Source: Certhia americana
Taxonomy: Eukaryota; Chordata; Aves; Passeriformes; Certhiidae
Reading direction: 5' to 3'
NCBI GenBank assembly: GCA_018697195.1
Contig: CM031857.1
Location: forward strand, 57,466,491 to 57,530,490
DNA: 64,000 nucleotides
The notes under the pieces are model-generated. The model was not told where the DNA came from. It did not search any database and was given only the letters and a program-made list of their open reading frames with translations. Below, piece after piece: positions 38,371 to 51,626 of this stretch (the stretch's first letter is position 1; every line of letters starts with the position of its first letter). The translations under genes and the position numbers were made by a program.

Positions 38371-40767
38371 CCTTTACTTCTGGGACACTTGGGTTGGTGG
38401 CAAACCTTGAATTCATCCCTCTGCCAGACTTTTTCTGTCGATGCAAAAACCTCCAGGACTTCAGTCCTAAATCATCTCACCTGTAGGTTGTGCTTTATTG
38501 ACATGAAATTCAATCCCAGTACCCATAGCTGTGCAAAAATGCCCTTTTACCTGTGCCACCATGTCCTTTCTCCACCCTTTGGAATGATCTGTGCTCCACA
38601 TTTTCTGTAACAAGTTTTTCAGAAGTTTGCTGGCCCCTGTTGGTATGCCCACATCTCTGGAAAGGAGAATGTACTGAAGTGGGAAGAGACCAGACTGTAG
38701 ACTGAAGGAAGTAGATTGCAGTGCTTTAGGTGTGCAGGCCCTTCCCATTCCAAGCAGCATCTTTGAGAAAAGGTTGGCTAACAGGCTCTCTTGACTACAT
38801 TGATCACTGCCATTTGGCTTTATGGAAATCAGCCTTTTAGGTAGGTATTTAACAGAAGCTTACACATCTGCCATGGTGGTGGATGCCTGGGTGGAGGATG
38901 CATGGGTTGATCTACCTGCCTAAAGATTGGTCTGTAATGCTGCTCCAGGTAGGTTAAGTGCCCTGTTTGACTCCCAGCTGCCACTTCAGCTGCATAAGCT
39001 GGGACTGCTTGTCACTACTACAGTATTGGTAGGGCTGATGAGTTTTTCTCATCCTCCCTTTTGCTTCTAGCCAGAACTTAATCCTGTGGTGTTCCCGAGT
39101 TGCCTAACAGACAGATTTTAGCTGAAGGCATAGGATGAGCATTGGCTGCCTGTGACTTCAGTGGCTTCTCTGTTAGGAAGAAATTGAAGTCACATGTGCA
39201 CCACCCAGTAAGATGCTTCTAATTCAAATAACCCCCCAACATCTAAGGATTTAGTAATCATTAAAGAGTGAGCATTCATTATTCAGTAGAAGGGGATAAG
39301 ATAGATAAGCTCTAGACTCAGAGTTAGCTGTCTTGGGAGGCAGTTGATCAGAATTTTTTTGGAATAAGAGGCATATATGGGGCACGACTTATGTGTAGGA
39401 TTACTTGAGGGAGGGCAAGTCCCAGCGTGTTCATGCAGAACAAAGCAGGAGTGAGAAATTCCACTGTGCCTGTTCACAAGGCAGAGACTTGGGTTTTGCA
39501 ATGCACTGGGGAGCACTGGTTGTTATTGAGGCCTTTATGTACTTTTGTCATAGCATTGAAATTGTTCACATTTAAAGGGCTATGTCTTGAGAAAGAAACT
39601 TACAGAAATTTCAATATCTTGGATATAAACTAGGATCAAATTAGCATCCAAGTGACTCTTGTTAGAGTCTGTCCTATTTTCACTATTTTTATTCTAAGCT
39701 GTCAGTAGATAAAATTTTAAACAAAAATTTCCAGGTTGCGTGAAGCAACTTTTAATGTTCAAAAGTTTTGCTCAAGCAGAATAGGAAATTCTGCAAGGTC
39801 TGCCTTTAATTTATCTATAATACTATTTTGCATGCATGTGTAATGTATATTGGTCAATAATGGTGCAGAAAGAAGTAAGTAAATTGATTGCTTATACAAA
39901 TTCAGGCCCAAGACAGTAATTGCATAATTAATGTGTATTACACAGCTTTAACTAAAAATTTATAAACCTTCTCTGCTTAGCAATACACATTTAAATAATG
40001 TTTCGGAAGTCCAGGGAGACACTACAGAATGTGAATAAAAAAGCATTAATCCATGCTTAGCTGAGTTGAAAGCACAGCCAGACTGTATGAATTTATTTAA
40101 AGCAATTGGTGAATGTGCCCCAGCACTTTCTTACAAAGTTAGCCATGTAGAGAACCTTTGTTAGCTTCCTTATCTTTATTTTCAAGTGAAAGGAACAATT
40201 AAAGAGAGCATTTAACTAAATAAAGAAGAGAAGGCAAGGTAAAAAAAAAAAGGTTGAGAGTCAGCCAGTCTTTCTGTACCATTCAAGAAGCAGCAGATGG
40301 AAATTGGCAGCTGGCCACCTTTCTCCATAGGTGAAGGCAAGAATCTGAGCTCTCCCGAATAATGACTTTTCCTAATGCATCAAAATCACAAAGATACAAA
40401 AGCATCTATGCTAAATAACTTTGTCTTGGAAGCATGTGGAGGCTTCACATGTAAATGCATTACCCCTCACAACTGTTCATTTGATGAGGGAGTCTTCTGG
40501 TTGCATACTGAACTGCAGTACAGTGACCATAAACAGTTGGTCATGGTCATGAAAGAGATTTTTAAAGACATAGTTTGATTTTTGCAAGGTTTAATAATTC
40601 TGAATGTCCCTTTCTTTATTGAAAAATAGATGAATTTTAAAGCATTCATTCAACTACTAAGCATAGAACCAGAAAGGGAATGGTATCAAGGACATAGGAT
40701 TTTCTAAAATGTGATGTTGACTTTGGTCTTAGGCCAAGAGATCAGAATCTGCCAGTGTCAGGAATGC
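38371..40767. other. Unique non-coding DNA
   Basis: No recognised repeat or exon. The overlapping frames at 38263-38610 (+) and 38467-38760 (-) have no domain signature. Confidence 0.5.
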
Positions 40768-40850
40768 ATAGGATCACAGCATAATTCAGCTATGCAGAAT
40801 TCAGCTATACAGACATCTCTATACATCTCTAGTTCAGCATCCTGCACTAT
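40768..40850 (-). mobile_element. Possible decayed CR1 3' end
   Basis: ATAGGATCACAGCATAATTCAG resembles the inverted CR1 terminus (ATAGAATCACAGAATCATTCAG-type). A GACATCTC...CATCTCTAGTTCAGCATCCTG pattern follows, resembling the inverted 3' UTR. An internal AATTCAGCTAT word is repeated. Divergence is high and the match is weak. Confidence 0.35.
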
Positions 40851-43800
40851 GTTTGAAGGGAGAAACTGGATATGAGAGAATTTGATAGGTACTGGGCAAA
40901 TTGTCTTAAGTATAGAGGGATTAATCTCAGGTAACCTTAGCCCCTTATGATTACCTTAGTTTTAGCTAGTCACTCATGTTCCCTCTCAAAGGAGTAGAGA
41001 TTCTTCAATAAAACAGTACATAAATATTAAAGACAGATTAGATGAATCTTCCAGATTCTCAACTGATGAAATTGTGAGAGCTATCTGAGACTGGCTGCCC
41101 AACTTTTAGACAGACAAAGTCAGGTTAAGTGAGTCCCATGTGTGATATTAATCTCCAGTAGCATAAAGGAATGAGGCTTTCTATGTCAGCCTGTTTGGCT
41201 GGAAAGGAATCAAATTAAATAATAAATAAAAAAGAATTATTGACATTAAGGTCAATGGTGTTTGATTATTTAGAGTCTGATACATTAACATCTATTTCTT
41301 GTTTACAGTATATAAAGTTTTTGGAGGCTGCTGTTCTGATGGGTATGAATTTGAGAATTAGGTTGACATGATGACTAGATTTACCCCAGGATGTTCAAAT
41401 TTAATTGCCACTATTCCTACACAGGAGCAAGGCAAAGAGTAGCCAGGCAGCTTAGGATGTTGGAATGCAGGACTGAATGAAAGAACATTATTTTCCTTGT
41501 CATCAGGTTTTAGAACAGCAAGGAGATGAGAGACAAATCAATGTCTTACAATTGCAGTCTACAGTCTCCCTCCTATTCTATTCCTTAAAATGGATTTTGC
41601 ACTAGACACACAAACCTGAAATGTGCTAAAAAAAGACCATGGTGACTGGAAATGGTAATCTGTGTGCTCTCTTCATTTTTAAGGGCACCAGTGCAAAGCA
41701 ATATTTCATCTGAGATGGAAGTGAAGATAGAAACTTACAAGCTTACATGATCTTGTGTCAAATTTGCTGAGTCCCCTGCTGAGATGTGGACAGCTTTCTC
41801 TGTTATGTGATGGAACACAGAGGGCCAGAAGCAGAGAGAGCTTAGACCTCTCCCACTGATATTTTGCAATCTGAGCTCATTGACAGCTAAGCAATGTTTT
41901 GCATAGCTTCTCTCTCAGCATGTGGATTTTCTTTTCTTCTTTTCTTTTAAAATTTTTCTTCTATGTTTGCTGTTAACGTAATTTTTCCCTCCCACTTATC
42001 AACAATTGGCAAAAACATATTGCTTGATTTAAACTGAGAATTTGCTCTTGGAGATGTGGTATTACCAGCCTAAAAAAATTATAAAGAGTAATTTGCAAGT
42101 TAGACTTCAAAAGCCACAAAAATATGTTAAGATAAAAACCTTTCATTGCATTCTCTTTGTATTTTGTTGCATTGTATTATATTATTGTATTGACTTGTGA
42201 TTTATCTTTAATGCTTAGAATATCATCCAGCCTTCTAAATTTCTGGACAAAGGTCAATCTCCAACTTCCAGTTTGAGTTTGCTTACTCAACCTCTCCAAG
42301 TAGTGTGGATTCTGTCCTTCTATGCTCTGCCTCACACTCTACTGGGAGTCAAATGCCCAGAAATAAAATTTGTTCAAGTCCTCTATTCTCTCCTGTCTCT
42401 CTGCCAGTGAATTCATTGTGTTGCCAGGATTGTACACCAACTTGAAGCCCCATATTCAACCCTGGATGTTCTGATCATCCAGTTTGGGATTTGTCTAACC
42501 AGCTGTTGCTTTCTACAAAGTACATGTCGATGCTGGAGCTAGTCAGCATCTGCAGCATTTCAAAAAATTAGGGAGAAATACAAACTACAAACTTGTCTTA
42601 AATCTGGCAGAAAAAAAAAAAAAAGGGTCAGGTGTATCTTGTTTTGCAAACAAAGTTTTCTTGTTATAGCCTACTAAGAAAGCCCAGAGTGACAGGCTCA
42701 GATGAACAGGTTTGTACTGAAGAAATCAAAGGGAAGGCAATATGGACTCTGCCTTTGTAACTTGTAGCACTTCTCAGTAATTTGTTTTTCTTTTTTAGCA
42801 TTGGATGTAGAGGGAAGACACCTGGAATGATGAGTCTAATTCAGTTTCTTTGAAGGAGGTGAGAGGAAGAATCAACATAAATGTGATGATGCTTCTGAGG
42901 AAAATAATTAAAGAGAAAATAAGTTGGTTTTTTTTATAATAAGTTAATTAAAGGAAAATAAATTAAAGAGAATTCTGAATGGATATGGAAACAAAGGACT
43001 GGCTCCCTTGAAACCAGAGACTCAGGTAGAAGATACTCATAGAAGTCTGCAGGTTGGCTTGCTGAGGAAGGAGTGCTTCATGATTTTAACTAATCAAAAA
43101 CTGTTTCTAAGAGCTGCAGGAGGAGGAAGCCACAATGATTTAATTTGTTTTCTTTCTGATTAGTTGCTCAAATGTACGGGAATTTTAATATTTTTTTCAT
43201 GACCTTACATGTGAGCCCTAGATACAGAGATTCCCAAATGTACAGACACTGGCGTGCAAGCCAAGGTGTTCTTGTATTATACTTGGCAAAACAAATCATG
43301 ATGAGGTCAAGTGATTAATTGTATAAACCTGTGAAACTCAAGAACCAAAGCCCCTGACTCTTATGTCTCTTTGATCATAGTGGCTGTTAGTTAAATAAAT
43401 AGCTATGCTTATATTTAAGAGGCTCCACAGAAATATTTAAAAGAGTTAAAATTCTTTGTGGACAGGCAAAGATGAGAATGTGCAATCAGTGTGTCCCAGC
43501 CATGCTGAAAATGCCAGAGCAGACAAAGTATCCTGGAAAATCTGTATCAGCTACTCTTCTGAGGCCTGTCTCTCATGCATGCAATTATTTAGGGTTTTGT
43601 TTAAAATAGCTGGAAAAGTTATAAACACGGCTCCCAACGTGAACCTGGCAGGTACGCTCAACAGCCAGAAGGAGGAATGTTAAATAGCATCTACCCAAAT
43701 CCCTAACTCGTGTGAAATTCAAGTGCTGAGGAGAAAATCAGGAGCTTGATGATTAAACGTAGAGAGCTGTCATTGCTGCATTATATTAAAATAACTTGCC

Positions 43801-44652
43801 TGTAGCAAGCCGCTACTATTTCTTCCTTTAAATGTGTCACTTTTGAGGAGCCTGTTACTCCAGCTGGCTGCATCAGTAGCTTTGGAGCTATGTAAGTTGT
43901 ACAGTGAAGAGGGCACTTACAGAGAGACTTTTCATGAACAGTAGGGGACCCATTAACCACTGAATAACCACTGCAATGTGCAAGTTATATTTTCCTGTGA
44001 CTTAATAGGACTCATCACAATCAGAAACTTAAAGCAGAGATGATCCTCAGATGTGTTTTTTAAGACGCAGCAAGTCTCCAGGCAAAATACAATCTATTTG
44101 TTTATGGATTACTGTCATTAATAAACAGATATGAGACTTATTACTGCCTCAAGCCGCAGCACTTTTAATGATGTCCAGAGCAGATAGCTATTAAAGCTGC
44201 AAACAGTAGCACAATAGACCTGGCCTGAATGAGCAGAAGGAAGAGGAATAGCATGTCAATGGCAAAGTCCCTGACACTCAGAGAATGAGCAGATGTTGCT
44301 CATTATAAAGACTGCTTTTTCTTTGTAGCCTTTGTCTCTCTGAAGCAGACTCCAGTGTCCTCCAATAGATCTCCATTAAGTTCATGTTCTTTTCCTTGAA
44401 GCTAGAGGCATATTCTCTTCTACTTAACCTCTGGGATTTTTCTTTCCTCCACAAAGGGCAGCTTTAATACATCTTTGTGAGAAGCGATTTTCCTGTCACA
44501 CGAAATTTTGTCCCTTAAAAACCAACCAGAATACTCTTTTCTTTCTGCAGTGATGTTCTTTATTATAAACATATGTGTTTTTCATATTCCAACTGTGTGA
44601 CTGGGCTGACTGGACTATGAAAATATTAGGTAATTTGGAAATAAGTATCTGC

Positions 44653-44654
<2 letters not shown>
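40851..44654. other. Unique AT-rich DNA
   Basis: No repeat family recognised. The interval 43690-44230 has mixed composition and few low-complexity stretches, and looks like a possible conserved non-coding block. Other open frames are short and unrecognised. Confidence 0.5.
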
Positions 44655-44688
<34 letters not shown>

Positions 44689-44695
44689 GTAGGTC
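44655..44695. repeat. T41 homopolymer
   Basis: Uninterrupted run of about 41 T. It explains the polylysine stretch in a minus-strand frame here, which is not a gene. The length may be affected by sequencing error. Confidence 0.93.
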
Positions 44696-45331
44696 TGTGA
44701 CATAGGCATTTCTTGTTTCCCAAGGGAAAGGGCTCCTAAAAATTGTAAAAATAGTTAGCAGGGTTTTTTTTAGTAGATCAGAGAAGTGGATTCAGTTGCC
44801 ATGTTAATTTAGGGAACAAGATGACTCAGGTTCAAGACTCTCATCCATTGAATATTTGGGCTCTGTTATGTGGTATGAAGAACAAGGCAAGTGCTCCATG
44901 TGCAGGCTCTCTCTTTTTCCTGTGTTTTCTTGCATCTCATCCTCAGAAACAACCTGTCCCCAGACATTAGTGTCCTACCTCTTTCCTCTGCTCATGTTTC
45001 CTGTTGAATCGGTGGGGGTACGAGGAGCACGTCCCTCCTTCCAAGCGTGCAGATTTCCTCACAGCCTGGAGCTTGCTGAATGGCCCTGAAAACTGTGCAG
45101 ATAAAATTTAGTCAATGTAGAAATTATTTGCATGCATTTTGAGGGCATTTACATGCTTGATGTGTATTTATGCTTGTGTGAATATTTGTCGCATGGATAA
45201 GCATGTCATGTTCATTCAAACAGCACTTCTGTTGAAGGTGGCTGTGAAATTAAGGGCCCTTGGAGTTCACTAGACTGGCTAGGGACAGGCTAGAGGAGGT
45301 GTGTGCAGGAAAGGAGGGCCTAAAATGAGAC
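44696..45331. other. Unique non-coding DNA
   Basis: Nothing recognised. Confidence 0.5.
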
Positions 45332-45759
45332 TGTCGTAGTTTAGGAATGGTATTCTTCAGTTTAGTACTCATGCAAAGCCACGTGCCGCTCCCCCTCCCC
45401 TTTCCAACTGGAGGCACAAAAACCAAAGGTCACTGGTTGAGATAAGAATAATTTACTGGAAACACCAATAAGATGAGAAAAATGAACTGCAGCAGCAACA
45501 ATATTAACAACAAAAGTGTACAAAAGATATGCAAAGTGCTCACCAAACCCAACCTGAGGAGACCACAGCTGGAGTCATCCAGCCCAACTAATCCTTCAGC
45601 CATACTGCCCAATGCCAAAGAACTCTTTCTCCAGGAATTGAGAGTCCCTTCTCCCTGCCCCCAGCAATGGATAAGGTGGTATAGAATAGCTCCCTGTCTT
45701 TGCCAAGCCCCCTCCCAGCTCCTGCAAAAATTAACCCCGTCCTGGCCAGAAGCAGATCA
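45332..45759 (-). mobile_element. Solo LTR-like sequence, minus orientation
   Basis: On the plus strand it begins TGTCGTAGTTTAGGAATGG, has TCCCCCTCCCCTTTCCAACT and GGTTGAGATAAGAATAATTT, and ends AATTAACCCCGTCCTGGCCA plus about nine bases. Reversed, this is the layout of a common avian LTR family that opens near TGTGCTGGTTTTGGCTGGG and closes TTAAACCACGACA. That orientation puts the poly(A)-signal-like CAGTAAAT and the CTTATCTCAACC word in the right place. It is about 428 bp. No target-site duplication is visible at the chosen ends and no internal retroviral sequence adjoins, so it is an old solo LTR. Plus-strand frame 45473-45820 and minus-strand frame 45430-45618 overlap it and are incidental. 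Confidence 0.65.
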
Positions 45760-48700
45760 GGGTAAAAAAAAGGAAAAAGAGAAGGATCAGGTATCTAAAA
45801 CATACAAGTTTGTATCATAATGAATAAAGTTTGTGAACTTTATGAAAGACAAGGGAGGCAGGGGATCAAGGGGCCAAGGGTTAGGGTGAGACAATCTGTG
45901 AATTTATCTTTTCATAACAGAAATGTGTTGAAGGCCCCACTGAAGAAGAAGCTACAACTCCTCTTTATGGCCTCCCCAGGTGACAGACCACACAGATAAG
46001 ACACAGAGCCACAGGGAAGTCTGAATCATATGCCAGCTGCTCTTTCCTCCAGAAAGCCTTGTGAGTGTATCCTCCTCTAATGGAAAAAGTTGGACTAACA
46101 TGTCCAGAAAGGGTAAAGTGGAAAATGCAGTTACTGAGGGCATGGTGAAAAGTGCTTCTCCTGTGGCTAGCTTTTCCGCCTTCAGCAAGAGTCCTTGCTT
46201 CTTCCAAAGGTGCTGTTTCTTCCATTGCCAGGAAAGAGCCATTGCAGATATCTTCTTCCTTCACATTGACATCAGGGAATTTTGCTTTAGGACTTTTCTA
46301 AGGACTGTGAAGGACTGTGAGTTGTCTCATAGAGAAAAATGAAGCAAGAGCTAGAAGAGGAGGTGTGAGATACCAATTCACACCTCATTTGTTCTCTAAA
46401 TGAAGCACATGGGACAAATTTAAAAATTATGAATGTTATTTTTTTTTTGAATGCCAGTGTTTATAAAAATGTTTATATCAACTAAATTCCTTCTAAAATA
46501 TCGCCATTAAAGTTAAAGGAAGTGGAATTACAAAGAAAACATTCCATAAAGTACTGTTTGTCCTAAAATCAAGAGTGTATGTATGTGGAAAATATATGGT
46601 ACTTTCTCTAAGTCCTGAAAAAAAAATAACAGCTTGTGACTTTTCTTGCTACTTTTGATCTTATTAACTGTTTAAGAATGTTTCAGTCATCTACTGAAAA
46701 CACAAAATTATATCTTTACACAGTACACGTCTTAGTCCATGTCACCTAGCTTGCTAGGAGATGGTGGTGGTGGTTTGTAACTAATTAATGAGTCTGTGTT
46801 GTATTTGCTCTAAAATCATATCCATCTGTGTAGATGATTTCAGTGAATTTTAACAGGGTCTCTATAAGATGTTATTACTTCTGTCATGCAGAGACAACTA
46901 TATAACGATTTGCATAATTGTAGATGGAAGAAAATGTTAGCCTGCATATTTAAAACTGTTATATACATTTCCACCTCATTAAATAAAATCACTGGAGCTA
47001 GGTAGCATACTCAGGTTGGAGATCAGATGGCAAAGTATATACATTACACAATCTAATTTTCTACTGTTAAAATGTTCCAGCTGAATAAAACCAAGAGAAC
47101 TGACCTTGCTCACTGAAAAAGTTAGAAAAGAAAACTCATTTGAAGACTGCTTCTGTGAAAACACACACGTTCCTCTCTGTCATTGTAACTCTAACCTTGG
47201 GGATCAATCACTTTGGATGTGCTAAAGAGATGCTTTCATGAATAAGTGATGATAGGCTTTAATATAATTAGGGATCTTAATAGGCAGAGAGGGTAGAAGG
47301 TTACTGTACTTGCAATGTGAAAGCAGAGGGACAGATTCACAGAGGGGATGCATGTACTCAAATATGTAGTTTAGATCTTTTCTTCTCCTACCTAAATCTG
47401 GTATTGTGTAAATTTTTGTTGGTGAGCATTTCTGAAAGTGCTCAAGCCTTGACAGCTCTGAATGTCTCAGCACATACTACGTGCCATAACCTTGGCAGGA
47501 CCTGCAAGGAGGCAGATTCTGCTAACATCACACTTGAGATTTAGCCCTGATCTTGTGGCTGCTTCAAAACACTTCTGAACATGGTCCTACATATGAACAA
47601 ACACATGTACTTCTGGCATGCTTTTTCTAATCCAATGAGTGGGAGGACAACTTGACCCTCATATTAATTTGGATAAGATGCTTATTCTTTTTCATGTTCC
47701 CTTGATAAAAGTACAATTTTCAGAGGTGGCACAAAAAAGAGTGCCTGAAAACTAAATAAGGAAGAGAACCTTGATTACCCACATTTATTAGCTTCCTCCC
47801 TGGCTCTGCCTGAGAGCACTCCTGTCAGTTCTCTGAAGGCCTAATGTGTAAGAGGCTAATCAAAAATATTGAGAACTTCATCCTTGATCTTGGGGTCAGG
47901 AGTGCTTCCTGTTTCTTTTCAGTTGGTTATTACAGACATAATTTAGACTTACTGAATTCTTCCAGAGCAAGGGTTACAGACATTGGTAGGAATTACCCCA
48001 GGTAAAGTGGTGTGTAGGGGCTCCCTGCCCGGGAGCAGAGTTTGAGCTCTGTAAGGCCCTACAGCATGTCCCTAGCAATTTCTTGATGTAGACAGAACTG
48101 TCCAAATTTTGCATGGTGCCTTCCCATTCCCATCCCTTTCTGTATCTTCCTAATCCAGTTTCAGCACTGGATTAGAAAGATTAAAAAAGTGCAGAAGTAG
48201 AAATCTCCAGGATAATTTAAAATGGCTTTGGGTACCTGAAAATTGGGAATCAATCTGGAGATTGATCAATCAAGCTGGAGAGAGATGCAGGCTCAAGACT
48301 CAGAAACTATACATCCCTCTTGGGTTTGATATCTCTATGGGCTTTCATTTGCATATACCATATCAATTAGCAGAAAGCAATCAGTGTCAGATGAAAGCAC
48401 TGACTTTCTGTTTGGGGCGTCCATCTGCTCACTGCACCACACCTACAGGGATGTGAGGGATGTGAGAAGGCAATTAAAAAACCATAGCAGTTGCATATTC
48501 TGAAGATGACATAGAACCTGAACAAGGATGTCTAACAAAAGCATGTCCAAGACCATAATCTCAGCTTCTGGTGTAACAGAGATTCTTCAGTATCTTCACT
48601 ATTAATTTTGCACTGAAACTTAAAAATATAAAAGGGATTCTGTATCTTTTTAATGAACTGTATACTATAATCCAAATTTAAAGGAATCACACTTTGACTG

Positions 48701-50856
48701 TGCTATGATTTAACTGGAAATGTGAAAGACATGATTTTAATCAAGAAAGGTTTGAAAAAGACTCTCAGTGGCTAGGGTTTTTTTTGGCAGGGAAAGCAGA
48801 AGAAATAAATTTCACCCTGCTCTTTTGGTAAAAAATATGTCTGGAATTAAAAGTTTTGAAGTAGGCTTTATTATATATCTTTGCCTACTGTAAGATTCTA
48901 CAAAATTAACATTCAACATAGCTTTAACTATTATTTTGTGATCATAAATACTTTTATTAGGCTGCCATGGTCTTCCTACAGTCCTACTTACATCAGGTGA
49001 ATTTGGTGAAAAATGTATGTGGGAACAGATATTTTTGAAGTTTGCAGGTTTTGTTGCAGGGGTGGAACTAGTATTCAAATAAGCAGTGCTAGGCAAATGG
49101 ATATTATATAAGCTCAGTGAATCATGGAAAGTGATTAATGGTACAACACCTAACTAATTACACCAGGAGAAAAAATAATCAGTTAAAAACATTTGACGTG
49201 CCAAATTTCTTTCAAAATACCCAATTGCATTTACTATACTTTTAACACATTTTGTACATGCATCATCCAAGTACTCTCTTATGTGCTAACATGTTTTTCA
49301 AATAAGAAAGCTGAAAAAGGAAGAGGTTTTAATTACTATTAACACAGGCAAAGTAGCAACAGTGCAACATGTTGACAGTAGAAAACAAAAGATTAATCAT
49401 AGTCCCTTTTGTTTGCTAATACTGCTTTTCCTTGTGATTTTAGCAGATGTGTGTGAAAAAAATTCAACGGCACTGCAAGGCCATGGTAGTTTTGTCACTG
49501 ATTCAGTACCATTACATTTTCTCTGTGATACTTATCATTAGATGAAAGAAAGCACTGAGTTGGGGCAAACTGATTGATCAAGGTCACCGTAGAAGTATTT
49601 TTTGAAATACAGGCAGCAATGTCCTAAAATGGCAAGCAAGTTCTAGTTCTGTCATTTAGATGCATGAGCAAAGCTTCAATAAACAGGAGGAACAGTGAAC
49701 ATTTATAAAACTCCTGTCCTGGGTCTGCTGGTGGTAGTCTCATTTGTCAATACAGGGCCCTGAAAACTCAATGCTAAGATGCTTCCAAATGAATTTTGAT
49801 TCTGCAAGGAGGTATTCACCACAGGAATGATTTGTCTTTACTCTGACTGCTCAACTTATGTAATGCTTCACCTTTTTACTTCGTAAGCTGTCCCCAAGCA
49901 AAATTGTGTGGAGTCTGTTGCCTATCCTCTATCTCTCATGCAAAAGTACTTTGAGGACAAGAGATGTGATAGCATCAGTTTTTAAAAGAAGACTATCTAC
50001 ATCTTTGGTTCTGTGTCACCTTTCTTTTCATTTCAGAGTCTCCAACAGATATGGACAATCTAGATGTTTCCATAATGTCCAGAATGACATTTTTATATCT
50101 ATAGATTCATCAAATACTCCCAGGAGCTCTGCTCAGGGACATGAATTCACACATGCTGCCTGCAATACAAGCACAGAGCAGAAAGACAGTCCTTTCCCAA
50201 ATACTATTACATATAAAAAGAAGAAGTGGTTCAAGACAAGTGGGAAGTACAAAGGGACAATACATAAGACTGAGGGAATCTTGAAAATGAACTGCAAATA
50301 GGTGTTCCTAAAGTTTATGGGGATCATTTCACAGTCAAGGGAGAGGCACACATGAAAGTGTGGCAGCTGTTTTTTGAAAATGCAGCAAAACTGGCTCTGA
50401 GACTGAGCATCAGACAGGATACGATGATGGTGGTGGCTGGTAAGAAAGGAAGTAAGGGACAAAACCCAGTTTTACTCAGATTGTGCCTCCTCTCAGATGA
50501 CACTCAGTCTTCACTGCTTGTTATCCTTCTGGTCCAAAGACTTGCAGCCTTACTCATCCAGTGGTGCAGCTTCAACAGTGAGGGAGGCCAGTCCCTTGTG
50601 CTCACTGCTGGGCAGTCCACAGTGCTTGGAATGCCCTCTAAGGGTGTAGGGTTTAAGATCCCCCAGGCTGAGATTTTTTTCCCTCCAAAGTTGTGTTGCT
50701 GTTGTCACATTTCCAGTCCCTGAGGATCACTGGAAGCCAGCTGTATTTTCTTGGCTACCTGAAAAGGTCTATCAGATAGCTTTCTTGTTGCATGGTTCAC
50801 AGCAGCAGGTAAGTATTTTGGAAGGGCTGGAGCTCTGGTCAAATTTCATTATATGC
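45760..50856. other. Unique non-coding DNA
   Basis: About 5 kb with no recognised repeat family. Frame 49906-50301 (131 codons, +) is the longest frame in this block. It is discussed separately because a strong acceptor sits inside it, but it has no recognisable domain. The overlapping minus frames at 45952-46264 are unrecognised. Confidence 0.5.
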
Positions 50857-50994
50857 CAGGGCTAAGCACTTGGTATTTGACACAGCCATAACTCACTACA
50901 GTGTCTAACTTAGTGGTGTGTGCTCTGTACAACAACCTTCTGATGGAGCATTGTGTGAGTTATGGCTGTGTCCAGTATCAGGTGCTTAGCCCTG
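50857..50994. repeat. Long inverted repeat, 40-bp arms
   Basis: The left arm 50857-50896 (starts CAGGGCTAAGCAC, ends GACACAGCCATAACTCAC) pairs with the right arm 50955-50994 with only 4 differences in 40. Three of these become G-U pairs if the plus strand is transcribed. The loop is 58 nt, and a few more pairs can form inside it (ACAGTG against CATTGT with a bulge). Candidates are a miniature inverted-repeat transposon, a hairpin RNA precursor or a local inverted duplication. No obvious TA or other target duplication flanks it. Confidence 0.9.
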
Positions 50995-51604
50995 CCTTAG
51001 CCCTCTAAATGTGTAGACCATGAATGGTTTCATTCCTTCCTTCCCACTTTTTGGTGTTACTGTTACATACAAAAACACCCCTCCTCCTTGAACTATTGAC
51101 TGTTGACGCAGTTGACCTCTACTATTTCTTGACCAGCATGTTCCACCAGTTCATTCTGAGCAGTCTGTGCCTTTGTGAGACCACACTTTAAATGGAGTTG
51201 ACACTGCTGTCACCAGTGCCAACAAATGCATAACAAATTCCTAGTGGGTGTCTATTGCCGAGAGTGAAAGTATTTCTTAGGATGGGAGTTGTGAGATGGA
51301 TGAAAAAGCCCCACCGCATACTGCAGCTGTATTGGTCTGTCTACCTGGTGTGCTCAGTACAGAAATATTTTCTTGGATTCTGCAAATGCTGCTGGGCTTT
51401 CCCTGGAAGTGAAGGCCCACGGTCACATAATCTCTTGCTCTACATACCCCCATCTGTGTTACTGAGGCATCACATTTGTTCAAATGACATAGTTTTATCA
51501 GTTTCTGAGAGCTTGTAAAGTCTTTTTGATTCTGGAATTAAAGATGCATTTTGCTTTTCTGCATTTTCGCATGAAGGTTATTTTTAATGCTAAGATAAAA
51601 TGCC
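50995..51604. other. Unique non-coding DNA
   Basis: A partial extra copy of the word CTTAGCCCT lies just right of the hairpin (near 50996-51004). Otherwise nothing recognised. Confidence 0.5.
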
Positions 51605-51626
51605 TTTTTTTTTTTTTTTTTTTTTT
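51605..51626. repeat. T22 homopolymer
   Basis: Uninterrupted T run with no recognised element body beside it. Confidence 0.9.

Noticed and set aside
44496..44723. Minus-strand frame with a polylysine run
   Set aside because: The lysines are just the T41 homopolymer read in reverse.
50352..50723. 123-codon plus-strand frame
   Set aside because: No recognisable family and unremarkable composition. Other frames overlap it on the opposite strand.
50717..50811. Possible exon ending at CAGCAG|GTAAGT
   Set aside because: One open frame of about 30 codons with no other support, and no compatible neighbouring exon found.
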